Below are positions 6,858 to 15,452 of a stretch of 16,658 bases of DNA, piece after piece; position 1 is the first letter of the stretch; each line of letters opens with the position of its first letter. Both the position numbers and the translations under genes were made by a program. Under the pieces are notes generated by a model. It saw only the letters and a program-made list of their open reading frames with translations, did no database searches and was not told the DNA's origin. Origin of the DNA: SUG1106 sp051883095 (GTDB taxonomy: Bacteria > Bacillota > Clostridia > Peptostreptococcales > Anaerovoracaceae); contig JBJETB010000014.1 in the NCBI GenBank assembly GCA_051883095.1, positions 1 to 16,658 of the forward strand, in the 5' to 3' direction.

Positions 6858-7607
6858 TTATGCCTCCCCGGAAGGATCGTATTCGAAGCAGTCCATGTAT
6901 TTAAGCTTGAAGGCATTAATGCGGTGGAGATGGTCTATGCGCTCCTTAATAGCAGGATCGTCGATTTCTCCTGTCCTGATATATCTGTCTAATACAGCAT
7001 AGGTGAAGCCCAGATTTTCCTCGTCGGTCTTAGGCTGGAGACCGTCGATAGGAGTCTTGTCCACAAACATCGAAGGAAGTCCCAGGACTCTGCCTATGGC
7101 TTTTACCTCCTGGACGGTCAGTTGGCTGAGAGGACTGAAATCGCCGGCGCCGTCACCGTATCTGGTAGCATAGCCCACCCAGTCCTCAGACAGGTTGCAG
7201 GTGTTGGCCACACGGCCGTTTACAGACTGTGATACAGCGTATGCTGCGGCCATTCTCAGACGAGGCGGCAGATTGGTTATGGTCTGTGTCTCCACCTTGT
7301 CAAGCTGAGAATTCAGCTGATTAACCAGACCGTCGAAACAGTCTTTTATATTTATAACATAGTGTTTTATTCCCAGATGTTTTACCAAAGCGTAGGACAC
7401 GTCGATATCGAACTGCTCGCCTTTAGGAAGCAGAACACCAACAACATTTTCCTTTCCAAGAGCTTCGCAGCAGAGAGCCGCAACCACTGAACTGTCCTTT
7501 CCTCCGGAAATGGCCACTACAGCCTTGCAGCCGGGGCCGTTTTCATTAAACCAGCTGCGAATCCATTCTACTACATCGTTTTTTACCTTAAGAGCATCAA
7601 ATGCCAT
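6858..7607 (-). CDS. nadE: NH3-dependent NAD+ synthetase
   Basis: NadE catalyses the last step of NAD synthesis, amidating nicotinate adenine dinucleotide with ammonia and ATP through an adenylated intermediate. The PP-loop SGGKDSS (residues 34-40) binds ATP. The conserved CNLSEDWVGYATRYGDGAGDFSPL block forms the deamido-NAD/ATP site, and KTPIDGLQPKTDEENLG lies further on. At 249 residues the protein has only the synthetase domain, with no glutaminase (carbon-nitrogen hydrolase) domain, so free ammonia is the expected nitrogen donor. The start at ATG 7607 has AGGAGG eight bases upstream; an earlier in-frame ATG at 7640 has none. It is the first gene of a two-gene unit with the PfkB kinase and is divergent from the yhaM-like gene. 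Confidence 0.95.
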   Translation of the reverse strand: MAFDALKVKNDVVEWIRSWFNENGPGCKAVVAISGGKDSSVVAALCCEALGKENVVGVLLPKGEQFDIDVSYALVKHLGIKHYVINIKDCFDGLVNQLNSQLDKVETQTITNLPPRLRMAAAYAVSQSVNGRVANTCNLSEDWVGYATRYGDGAGDFSPLSQLTVQEVKAIGRVLGLPSMFVDKTPIDGLQPKTDEENLGFTYAVLDRYIRTGEIDDPAIKERIDHLHRINAFKLKYMDCFEYDPSGEA

Positions 7608-7662
7608 ATTCCGTACCTCCTGTAATATATTCAAGTTCATTTCGGATAATTCAACTAGGGAC

Positions 7663-7668
7663 AGTATA
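7663..7668 (-). promoter_or_regulatory. Possible -10 box of nadE
   Basis: TATACT on the minus strand lies 55 bases before the nadE ATG. The expected -35 position falls in a homopurine/homopyrimidine tract (7672-7699) and shows no good TTGACA match, so the promoter call is tentative. The tract includes CTTTTTT-AG-AAAAAAG (7672-7687), a perfect AT-rich inverted repeat. Confidence 0.4.
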
Positions 7669-7722
7669 CCCCTTTTTTAGAAAAAAGAAAAGAAAAAAGT
7701 AGCGGCACAGCCTATATTGTTG

Positions 7723-7728
7723 TATAAT
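7723..7728 (+). promoter_or_regulatory. -10 box of the yhaM-cca transcription unit
   Basis: A consensus TATAAT lies 48 bases upstream of the yhaM-like ATG, giving a start of transcription near 7735. The -35 position (about 7700-7705, TAGCGG) matches poorly. The leader carries AAGGA and AGGTGA before ATG 7776. Confidence 0.5.
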
Positions 7729-7775
7729 ATTTTTTAGAGTTATCTGTAAAAGAAACTCGGAAGGACAGGTGAATA

Positions 7776-8756
7776 ATGAAAGAAATTTTTATTAAAAACT
7801 TGAGAAAGGATATGGAAATCACCGACTTTTTCATGGTTAAATCATGTGCAATCAAGACGGGTGCCAACGGCAAACAATATCTTGATATAACGCTGGGTGA
7901 TAAGACGGGAGAGGTTTCGGCGAAAAAATGGGATGTGAGCGAGGCGGAACAGGAAAGCCTGGTTCAGATAAAGGAAAAGGAAATCGTCAAGGTAAAGGGT
8001 CTTGTGACGGAGTGGGCAGGCCAGCTGCAGCTACGTATACAGAAGATAAGGAAAGCGACAGCGGAGGACGGTCAGGTTATGGCTGACTTTGTCAAAGCTG
8101 CTCCTGAGGATCCCGGCCTGATGTACGAATATATATATAATGTTGCAGAGGGACTGGAAGATGACGATCTTAAACGGCTCTGCGTTAAAGTGCTCACCGA
8201 CAACAAAGAGAAACTCATGTACTATCCTGCAGCATCCAAAAACCATCATGCACAGCTGGGCGGGCTTTTGTATCACACCAAGAGAATGCTGATGACCGGC
8301 GAGAGAGTGTGCCAGGTGTACACAAATCTTAACAGAGATTTAGTGCTGTGCGGTGTTATAATGCATGATATGGAAAAGCTGAACGAAATTGAAGCGGCTG
8401 AGGACGGGATCGCGTCAGGCTATTCCTTCGAGGGACAGATGCTGGGGCACATCATACAGGGTGTCAAGTCTGTGGACAGGCTGACTCTGGAACTGGGATT
8501 CCCGAGGGAAAAGGCCATAATGCTGGAGCACATGATACTGTCTCACCATTATGAACCGGAATTCGGAAGTCCTAAGAAGCCTCTCTTCCCGGAGGCGGAG
8601 GTTCTCCACTACCTCGATATTCTGGATGCGAGGATGTTCGATATGCAGGCGGCTCTGGATGCCACAGAGCCGGGAGGCTTCAGCGATAAGATATGGACTC
8701 TGGATAACAGACGACTCTATAAACCGATGGATGCGAAGGAGGAAGCAGATGATTAA
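7776..8756 (+). CDS. yhaM: YhaM-family 3'-5' exoribonuclease (OB fold + HD domain)
   Basis: This 326-residue protein has the YhaM layout. An N-terminal OB-fold nucleic-acid-binding domain (about 12-80; FFMVKSCAIKTGANGKQYLDITLGDKTG) is followed by an HD phosphohydrolase domain. Metal-binding candidates are His157/His158 near the start, His167 (LLYHT), His197-Asp198 (IMHDMEK), His257-His258 and the late LDILDARMF aspartates. YhaM enzymes trim RNA and some single-stranded DNA from the 3' end. The end overlaps the cca start by eight bases, coupling an enzyme that trims RNA 3' ends to one that rebuilds tRNA CCA ends. The length and motif order match the family, and no signal peptide is present. 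Confidence 0.88.
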   Translation: MKEIFIKNLRKDMEITDFFMVKSCAIKTGANGKQYLDITLGDKTGEVSAKKWDVSEAEQESLVQIKEKEIVKVKGLVTEWAGQLQLRIQKIRKATAEDGQVMADFVKAAPEDPGLMYEYIYNVAEGLEDDDLKRLCVKVLTDNKEKLMYYPAASKNHHAQLGGLLYHTKRMLMTGERVCQVYTNLNRDLVLCGVIMHDMEKLNEIEAAEDGIASGYSFEGQMLGHIIQGVKSVDRLTLELGFPREKAIMLEHMILSHHYEPEFGSPKKPLFPEAEVLHYLDILDARMFDMQAALDATEPGGFSDKIWTLDNRRLYKPMDAKEEADD

Positions 8757-10071
8757 GATACCTAAGGAAGTCAAGAGGATTATGAAGACCCTTGAGGATG
8801 AAAAATTCAAGGCATATACCGCAGGCGAATGTGTCAGAGACAGCCTGGCAGGGATGAAGCCCTGTGACTGGGATGTCGCAACCTCCGCAGGCCTGGAGGA
8901 TCTGAAGAGATTATTTCCTGATGCCAAGGTTATCAGTGAAAAGTTCAGCGTTATCAGAATGGAATTTATCGACGAGGTATTCGACCGTGAAGGCGATTTC
9001 GTAGGTGAAGAGGGAATCATTGTTGATGTTGCAACCTTCAGAAAGAGCGGCGTTTATGCTGATGGTGCAAAGGCTGATACTGTACAGTTTGCCGATACCA
9101 TCGAAGAGGACCTGACCAGACGTGAGTTCACCATGAACGCTCTTGCTGACAACGGCTACGACCTGGTTGACCCCTTTGGCGGCAGAGAGGATATAAAGAA
9201 CAGGCTCATAAAGACCATCGGAGATCCTTCCGAAAGCTTCAGAGATGACCCTGTCAGAATGCTGAAGGCCATCAGATACGCTGCCGAACTGGACTTCGAC
9301 CTGACCCAGAGCGTTTACGAAGCTATCTGCGCTAATTACAGGCTGCTGGAAAAGATAAGCATTGACCGTTTCAGAAACGAGTTCGTGAATACACTCAGTG
9401 CTGCTCATGCAGGCAAGGGACTGGGACTTATTATGGATACAGGAATAATCAATCTTATTCTCGGCGATGACGTAGTGAAGAACCTGACCAGACGCGAAAA
9501 GAACGATCTGGTGGTGCTCTCTCAGAATATAGACAGGTCCAAGCAGGTACCGGAGAGAAGACTGGGGCTTTTCTACATAACCATGGATAAAAAAAGAGCT
9601 CTTCCGTCCATCGAGAAGTTCAACTTCGACAGCAAAACACGACAGCACCTCATCGATGCTGTCCACGACATGCCGAAGCTCTACTTCACATCAACCAAGG
9701 AAATGCTCAAGAAGTTCATCTACGAAAGAGGAATGGACAGGTACAATTATCTGGCCAATCTTGAAAAGGCTCAGAGAATCGTTTTCGATTACGACTCGGA
9801 AACTAAAATCAAAAGTAAGATGTATCTTCTGGAAGAAATACATGCACTCCACGAGCCTATCTTCCCTGAGGATCTGGCCATCGACGGAAACGATCTGGTG
9901 GAGGCAGGCATATGCCAGGCAGACGAGACGGAAAAGATGCTGGCGATGCTTGTAGAAAAAATTCACATCAAGCCTAATCTCAACACCCGCAGTGAGCTTC
10001 TCAAGCTGGCCAAGCTTTATAAGAGAAACAAGCTTGCTGCGATGACAAGAGGAGTAAAGTGGGTACGTTAA
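8749..10071 (+). CDS. cca: CCA-adding tRNA nucleotidyltransferase
   Basis: This 440-residue class II nucleotidyltransferase adds or repairs the 3' CCA of tRNAs using CTP and ATP. The head domain carries AGECVRDSLAGMKPCDWDVAT, where Asp40 and Asp42 form the metal-binding DxD and the usual GG before VRD is AGE. It is followed by the nucleotide-discriminating EEDLTRREFTMNALA block and a helical neck with RDDPVRMLKAIRYAAELDF. The C-terminal part is the tRNA-binding body. The start is ATG 8749, six bases after GGAGG and overlapping the yhaM-like stop. The frame is open about 66 codons upstream, but only as overlap with that gene. Its last 13 bases overlap the GTG of the recD2-like frame. Confidence 0.93.
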   Translation: MIKIPKEVKRIMKTLEDEKFKAYTAGECVRDSLAGMKPCDWDVATSAGLEDLKRLFPDAKVISEKFSVIRMEFIDEVFDREGDFVGEEGIIVDVATFRKSGVYADGAKADTVQFADTIEEDLTRREFTMNALADNGYDLVDPFGGREDIKNRLIKTIGDPSESFRDDPVRMLKAIRYAAELDFDLTQSVYEAICANYRLLEKISIDRFRNEFVNTLSAAHAGKGLGLIMDTGIINLILGDDVVKNLTRREKNDLVVLSQNIDRSKQVPERRLGLFYITMDKKRALPSIEKFNFDSKTRQHLIDAVHDMPKLYFTSTKEMLKKFIYERGMDRYNYLANLEKAQRIVFDYDSETKIKSKMYLLEEIHALHEPIFPEDLAIDGNDLVEAGICQADETEKMLAMLVEKIHIKPNLNTRSELLKLAKLYKRNKLAAMTRGVKWVR

Positions 10072-11888
10072 ACAATGTTACGAAGATAAGCCAGGTCACC
10101 CCGGAGGTGACCTGGTTTTTGCGCAATTTAGGATTTTCTAATTATTATATTATTAAGATTTTTGATCTGGTGGGGGATGCCGCCATCGGGCTTACTGAGG
10201 ATAATCCCTACTGGATTCTGGATGAGTTCCCCAGATTCGGGTTTGACCGTGCCGACAGTGTGGCGCGAAAGCTGGGCGTCAGCCCGGACAGCCACCTGCG
10301 GCTGGAGGCCGCGGTGGCTTATGGCCTTCGCTCCTATGCGTCGGAAGGCCATACTTTCGCGCCGCTGGATGAGTTCTGCGTCAAGGCAGCTGAATTTCTC
10401 GATGCTGACACCGGCCTGGTGCGTGATGTCATAGAGGATATGTCCTTTTCGGGTGATGTGCAGCTGACCAACCTGGGAGGCAGGCAGGTCCTGTACTTTT
10501 ACGGATTTTACAGAGCAGAATGCACGGTGGCCGGCAAGCTGGCAGCTCTTACGGACCCGGCAGGAGGTCTGCCGCCTGTGGCAGGCAATCCCCTTGCCCT
10601 CATAAAAAAGGCAGGTGCGGACCGTGGCATAGAGCTTTCAAAGCAGCAGACCGATGCGGTTATGAATTCACTGATAAGCGGAGTATCCATAATTACCGGC
10701 GGCCCCGGTACAGGCAAGACCACCATCATAAATGCGCTGATTTCCATACTTGAGGAGAGCGGACAGAAGGTGGCCGTGGCCGCACCTACGGGCCGGGCAG
10801 CCAAGAGAATAATGGAAACCAGCGGCCACCCGGCATGTACCGTCCACAGACTGCTGGAGTACTTTTATAACGAAGAGACGGGGTACATGAGCTTCGGTAA
10901 AAATTCTGAAAACCCTCTTGACTATAACGCCATAATTATCGACGAGGCTTCCATGCTGGACCTGATGCTGACAGAAGCACTGTGCAACGCCATAAAACCG
11001 GGAACCAGACTTATACTGGTAGGTGATGCGGACCAGCTCCCTTCCGTAGGCGCTGGCAACGTTCTTGCAGACCTTATAGACAGCGACTATTTCTATATAA
11101 CACGACTTACTGAGATACACAGACAGAGTGCAGAGAGCCGCATTGTAGTCAATGCCCACAGGATAAACAGGGGAGATGCCCCCGCATACGGTGACGATTT
11201 CCTGCTGGTCAGAGCTGACAAGCAGCAGGTCATTCTGGATAAAATCGCAGAAATGGTCACAAAGCTTCCATCCGGAACCTTTCAGGTCCTTACACCTACT
11301 AAAAAAGGAATACTCGGAAACTCAAACATGAACGCAAGGCTGCAGCAGGTGCTTAACCCGCCGTCAGAGGACAAGGCGGAGCTGGAGTTCGGAAGCAGAG
11401 TATTCCGGATTGGCGACAGAGTTATGCAGATAAAAAACGATTATCGCCTGGAATACCGGGTAAGCCGTCAGACCCCGGGTCAGTTTGACAGCAGGACAGA
11501 CGGCGATACGGGCAAGGGCGTATTCAACGGAGAAATAGGAAGAGTGGCAGGTGTGGACACAGAAATGCGCACTGTTACCGTAGTTTACGATGAGGAACGC
11601 TGGGTTGAGTACAGTTATGTGCAGCTTGACGAGATAGAGCTGGCTTACGCCGTCACCGTTCACAAGAGTCAGGGCAGCGAATTCCCCACAGTAATAATTC
11701 CAATGACCTGGTTCCCACCTGTTCTGGCTACCCGCAGCCTGATATATACCGCAGTTACACGTGGAAAGAATCAGGTTGTAATCGTGGGAAACCCTGCTTA
11801 TCTTGAAAAGATGGCTGCCAACAATCAGAGCCGCAGCCGCAATTCCGGCCTCAAGGACCGGCTTATAGGAATGTACGGCTTTTACTGA
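10059..11888 (+). CDS. recD2: RecD2-like superfamily 1 DNA helicase, N-terminally short
   Basis: This is a 5'-3' SF1B helicase of the RecD2/YrrC group. A helix-hairpin-helix region (about 18-72; FLRNLGFSNYY, NPYWILDEFPRFGFDRAD) precedes the motor. Motor motifs are Walker A GGPGTGKTT (214-222), Walker B IIDEASM (295-298), VGDADQLPSVG (321-331), EIHRQ, VTVHKSQGSEFP and YTAVTRG (Arg568). RecD2 proteins usually exceed 700 residues; this one has 609 and lacks roughly the first 100, the part before the HhH region. GTG 10059 follows GAGGAG by four bases and overlaps cca. An in-frame TTG at 10119 is an alternative start, with GGAGGTGA eight bases upstream. A terminator-like hairpin lies between the two starts. 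It is followed by addA, suggesting a role in DNA repair. Confidence 0.85.
   Translation: MGTLNNVTKISQVTPEVTWFLRNLGFSNYYIIKIFDLVGDAAIGLTEDNPYWILDEFPRFGFDRADSVARKLGVSPDSHLRLEAAVAYGLRSYASEGHTFAPLDEFCVKAAEFLDADTGLVRDVIEDMSFSGDVQLTNLGGRQVLYFYGFYRAECTVAGKLAALTDPAGGLPPVAGNPLALIKKAGADRGIELSKQQTDAVMNSLISGVSIITGGPGTGKTTIINALISILEESGQKVAVAAPTGRAAKRIMETSGHPACTVHRLLEYFYNEETGYMSFGKNSENPLDYNAIIIDEASMLDLMLTEALCNAIKPGTRLILVGDADQLPSVGAGNVLADLIDSDYFYITRLTEIHRQSAESRIVVNAHRINRGDAPAYGDDFLLVRADKQQVILDKIAEMVTKLPSGTFQVLTPTKKGILGNSNMNARLQQVLNPPSEDKAELEFGSRVFRIGDRVMQIKNDYRLEYRVSRQTPGQFDSRTDGDTGKGVFNGEIGRVAGVDTEMRTVTVVYDEERWVEYSYVQLDEIELAYAVTVHKSQGSEFPTVIIPMTWFPPVLATRSLIYTAVTRGKNQVVIVGNPAYLEKMAANNQSRSRNSGLKDRLIGMYGFY
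10091..10120 (+). terminator. Perfect terminator-like hairpin inside the recD2 start region
   Basis: CCAGGTCACC (10091-10100) and GGTGACCTGG (10106-10115) form a perfect 10-bp GC-rich stem around CCGGA, followed by TTTTT. It lies 20 bases after the cca stop, exactly where an operon terminator is expected, yet inside the recD2-like frame opened by GTG 10059. It may be a plain terminator, an attenuator relieved by translating ribosomes, or a hairpin hiding the GGAGGTGA (10103-10110) that would serve TTG 10119. Confidence 0.7.
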
Positions 11889-11915
11889 TAAAAAACCGCA
11901 GAAATGGAGAAAAGT

Positions 11916-14900
11916 ATGAACTGGACTGCAGAACAGCAAAAAGCGATAGAACTGAGAGATAAGAATATTCTGGTGGCAGCGGCAGCAGGCTCAGGCAAGA
12001 CTGCCGTTCTCGTTGAGCGCATAAAGCGCCTGATTCTGGAAAACAGGTGCCCTATAGACCGCATGCTCATAGTAACCTTCACCAATGCGGCGGCAGCGGA
12101 GATGAAGGAAAAGATAGAAAAGGCCATCAGCAGGGCCATAAAGGACATAAGTGAGAGAAGCGAAGCGGCAGGAGGCCACATGAGCGATGAGGACAGGCGT
12201 GACCTGGTTTTCCTTAAAAAGCAGGCAGACCTTCTGCCGGCGGCCAGCATCAGCACCTTCCATGCCTTCGCTCTTGATGTGATTCACAGATATTTTTATC
12301 TGACGGATATTGAGCCCAACTTTAAAATATGTGACGGAAGCCAGCAGACTATCCTTAAAGGACAGGCCATGGATGAGCTTCTGGAGCAGCGATACGAGGC
12401 TGCCGAGCCGGAATTCTTCGACTTCCTAAACAAGTTCAGCGGTGACAGAAACGACAACCGGCTGAGAGAGATGATTGAGAAAGCCTATGATACGGTTCAG
12501 AGTCTGCCGGAGCCTTTTCAGTGGCTGGACGAGGCCGTCGCCGCCATGGACTGCAGCCTTGATGAGTTCATGGACAGCCATGGGGTGAAATATGTGGTAT
12601 CAGATTTTATGGAAAGCCTTCAGACCGCACTTTCAAGACTGGAGGAAAACCTGGAGAAAACTCGTGCAGAGGGACTTGGCGGGGCTGAGAATCTTGCCCT
12701 TCAGGATATGGCGGCAGCTCAGACTCTGATGGAAACTGCTGAGACGGGAGACTTTGACAAAATCAGGTCGGCTCTCGAAGCTTTCAGACTGCCGGTCATG
12801 AGCAAAAAATATTTTGCTCCCGAAAACAACGGCGGTGAAAGCGCTGCTCTCCTTGAAATAAAGGATTTCATGGAAAAGAACAGAAACGTGCTTAAGGACG
12901 CTGTCTCTGCGGCAAAGAAGAACTGCTTCTACGACACAGCCGAAAACCTCTGGCTCGAAGTGAAGGCGACTGCACCTGATGTGGCTTATTTCGCCGGACT
13001 GGTAAAGGATTTCAGCTGCTTATATGATGAGCTGAAAAGAGAAAAAGGCCTTGTGGATTTCAGCGATATTGAGCACTATGCCTACAAAATCTTGAAGGAT
13101 GAGGAAGCCGCAGGATTTTTCCGCAATAAATTCGAACACATTTTTATAGACGAATACCAAGACAGCAATGTACTGCAGGAGGCTCTCATAGATACCATCC
13201 GACGTGAAAACAATCTTTTCATGGTCGGCGACGTGAAGCAGAGCATATACAAATTCAGGCTTGCGGAGCCGGAGATTTTTCAGGGCAGATATAGAGCATA
13301 TTCGGAAGCCATGGAGCGCGACGGAGAAGACTCTCTTTCTGAAAAAATAGACCTTAACCGCAATTTCCGAAGCAAAAAGCCGGTAATAGATTTCATCAAT
13401 GAGGTTTTCGAAAACACCATGGCAGGCTACGACCAAAACGCAGCACTTTATCCGGGAGATCCTTTTGCAGAGCGTTCCTGCTCTGAGCCGAAGCTTTATC
13501 TGGCCCGGACGCCGTGGGACGAGGATGACGAACCGGATGATGAGCTTAAGCTTCTTATGAAGGCGGAGAAAGAGGCACTTGCCGCTGCCAAAATAATACG
13601 TGACAGCCTGGGAAAACCGTTTTTTGACAGCAAACAGGGCAGAGAAAGGCCTCTGACCAAAGGCGATATAGTAATCCTCATGCGAGGCGTTAAAAATTAC
13701 GGCGACATGTTTTATCGCATTCTCACCGAAAACAATCTGCCTGCCTTCGTAGACGACAACGATGGATACTTCGATACAATTGAGATAAATACTTTCATGG
13801 CACTTCTTGCCATCATCGATAACCGCAAGCAGGATGTTCCTCTGCTCACAGTTATGCGTTCAGAAATTCTGGGATACTCCGTGAGTCAGCTGGCCCAGAT
13901 AAGGCGTGAATACAAGGATGGCTCCTACTACAGCGCGCTCCTTGCATATTCTGAAGGCGGCGCAGATACGGAACTGCGTGATAAGGCTTCTGACACCATG
14001 AAAAAAATAGATATATGGCAGCAGCAGAGCAGAGTTCTGCCTCTGGAGGACCTTGTGTGGGAACTGATGCTTTCCACGGGATTTTACATAGCGATGGGAG
14101 CCATGCCTGCAGGAAGTCAGAGACAGGCCAATCTCAGAGCTCTGGTTGATAAAGCTGCTGTCTACCGCCAAACTCAGGACGGTTCGTTATACGGATTCAT
14201 GCGTTATATCGATGCCGTCAAGGAAAAGAAGGTGCCTATGGGGCAGGTCAAAATGGCCGGTGAAGACGAGGACACCATAAGAATAATGACCATTCACAAG
14301 TCTAAAGGCCTTGAGTTTCCCATGGTGCTGCTTTGCGGCTTCTGCCGTAAGCTTAACTACACCGCAGTGGGAAAAGGTGCTGCTATCCATAAAGATTTCG
14401 GTATCGGCCTTCCTCTTGTAAATTATAAGCAAAGCTGGTTCAAGAGCACCATTCTCCAGAATGCCGTCAGGCTTCGTTTTCACCGGGAAGAGGTGGAAGA
14501 GGAAAAACGTGTGCTTTATGTGGCAATGACCCGTGCAAGGGATATTCTGTATATTCTGGGCATTTCCGATGATCCTGCAGAGGATATTGCCGGGGTTATG
14601 GACGATATTCCTAAGGATTCCAGCTATTTCACAATGACAGGCCGTACCATATGCAGGAAAAGGAGCAGATGGGAAGAGGTGCTCAATGCTGACCTTACAG
14701 GTCTTTCTCGCGGAAGAAAACGTGCTGCGGCCAGGGCGGTAAAGCTTCTGGAGCAGGAGCCGGGACCTGTAAGCGACGAAATAATCAGACGGCTTACATT
14801 TACATATCCTTACGAGAAAGACCTTCTCGTAAAATCAAAATATTCTGTAAGCGAACTGACGGCTGCCCGGTCGAACCTCAGCCCTGTGGAGCTTGCCGAG

Positions 14901-15452
14901 CCGGAAAGCTTCAAAATCAGCAGCGGGTTTACTGCAGCTCAGGTAGGAACTATCACTCATAAGGTGCTGGAAAAGATGGATTTCGCCGCAGCTGCCGCAC
15001 CGGTATCGGAGGCAGGCGGTGTCTCATATATCGAAAAGCTTCTGCAAAAAATGACGGAGGATGAATTCATCACTGCAGAGGAAGCTTCCTGCGTGGATGC
15101 TGTTAAGCTGGCGGATTTTGCCGGGTCTTCCCTGGGAATGAGAATTGCAGCCAGTCCTCATGTCTGCCGTGAAAAACCTTTTAATCTGGTATATGAAGTT
15201 GATGGAAGCCCGGCGCTGGTTCAGGGAATTATCGACTGCTTCTTTGAGGAGGATGACGGGTTGGTGCTGGTGGACTATAAGACCACCAATGTCAGAAATG
15301 AGGCAGAGTTCCTTCGCCGAAAAGATGAAATAGCCGGCCACTATCAGGTCCAGATGGACATTTACAGGAAAGCCCTGGAGGAAGCCACAGGCAAGCATGT
15401 GAAAGAAGCCTGCCTGTACCTGACCAACATAGGTGAAATTATAAACTGCTGA
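11916..15452 (+). CDS. addA: ATP-dependent helicase/nuclease AddA
   Basis: AddA is the motor and nuclease subunit of the AddAB (RexAB) complex, which resects double-strand breaks for RecA. The 1178-residue protein is near the usual length. UvrD-type motifs are Walker A AAAAGSGKTA (about 21-30), STFHAFA, IDEYQDSN (about 410), VGDVKQSIYKFR (about 435), LNRNFRS, TIHKSKGLEFP (about 793) and LYVAMTRARD (about 866). The C-terminal RecB-like nuclease has GTITHKVLE (about 1010), GIIDCFF (about 1103) and the catalytic VDYKTT (about 1118). The start is set at ATG 11916, six bases after GGAG; an in-frame ATG at 11904 lacks a ribosome binding site. addB, which normally precedes addA, is not present, and a recD2-like gene takes its place 27 bases upstream. 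Confidence 0.95.
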   Translation: MNWTAEQQKAIELRDKNILVAAAAGSGKTAVLVERIKRLILENRCPIDRMLIVTFTNAAAAEMKEKIEKAISRAIKDISERSEAAGGHMSDEDRRDLVFLKKQADLLPAASISTFHAFALDVIHRYFYLTDIEPNFKICDGSQQTILKGQAMDELLEQRYEAAEPEFFDFLNKFSGDRNDNRLREMIEKAYDTVQSLPEPFQWLDEAVAAMDCSLDEFMDSHGVKYVVSDFMESLQTALSRLEENLEKTRAEGLGGAENLALQDMAAAQTLMETAETGDFDKIRSALEAFRLPVMSKKYFAPENNGGESAALLEIKDFMEKNRNVLKDAVSAAKKNCFYDTAENLWLEVKATAPDVAYFAGLVKDFSCLYDELKREKGLVDFSDIEHYAYKILKDEEAAGFFRNKFEHIFIDEYQDSNVLQEALIDTIRRENNLFMVGDVKQSIYKFRLAEPEIFQGRYRAYSEAMERDGEDSLSEKIDLNRNFRSKKPVIDFINEVFENTMAGYDQNAALYPGDPFAERSCSEPKLYLARTPWDEDDEPDDELKLLMKAEKEALAAAKIIRDSLGKPFFDSKQGRERPLTKGDIVILMRGVKNYGDMFYRILTENNLPAFVDDNDGYFDTIEINTFMALLAIIDNRKQDVPLLTVMRSEILGYSVSQLAQIRREYKDGSYYSALLAYSEGGADTELRDKASDTMKKIDIWQQQSRVLPLEDLVWELMLSTGFYIAMGAMPAGSQRQANLRALVDKAAVYRQTQDGSLYGFMRYIDAVKEKKVPMGQVKMAGEDEDTIRIMTIHKSKGLEFPMVLLCGFCRKLNYTAVGKGAAIHKDFGIGLPLVNYKQSWFKSTILQNAVRLRFHREEVEEEKRVLYVAMTRARDILYILGISDDPAEDIAGVMDDIPKDSSYFTMTGRTICRKRSRWEEVLNADLTGLSRGRKRAAARAVKLLEQEPGPVSDEIIRRLTFTYPYEKDLLVKSKYSVSELTAARSNLSPVELAEPESFKISSGFTAAQVGTITHKVLEKMDFAAAAAPVSEAGGVSYIEKLLQKMTEDEFITAEEASCVDAVKLADFAGSSLGMRIAASPHVCREKPFNLVYEVDGSPALVQGIIDCFFEEDDGLVLVDYKTTNVRNEAEFLRRKDEIAGHYQVQMDIYRKALEEATGKHVKEACLYLTNIGEIINC

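Noticed and set aside
6857..6916. Upstream extension of the PfkB frame by 20 codons
   Set aside because: It overlaps the end of nadE without family similarity; ATG 6856 has GGGGAGG and starts at the expected place.
8551..8748. Upstream extension of the cca frame by 66 codons
   Set aside because: It only reads the yhaM-like gene in another frame; family homology begins at ATG 8749, which has GGAGG upstream.
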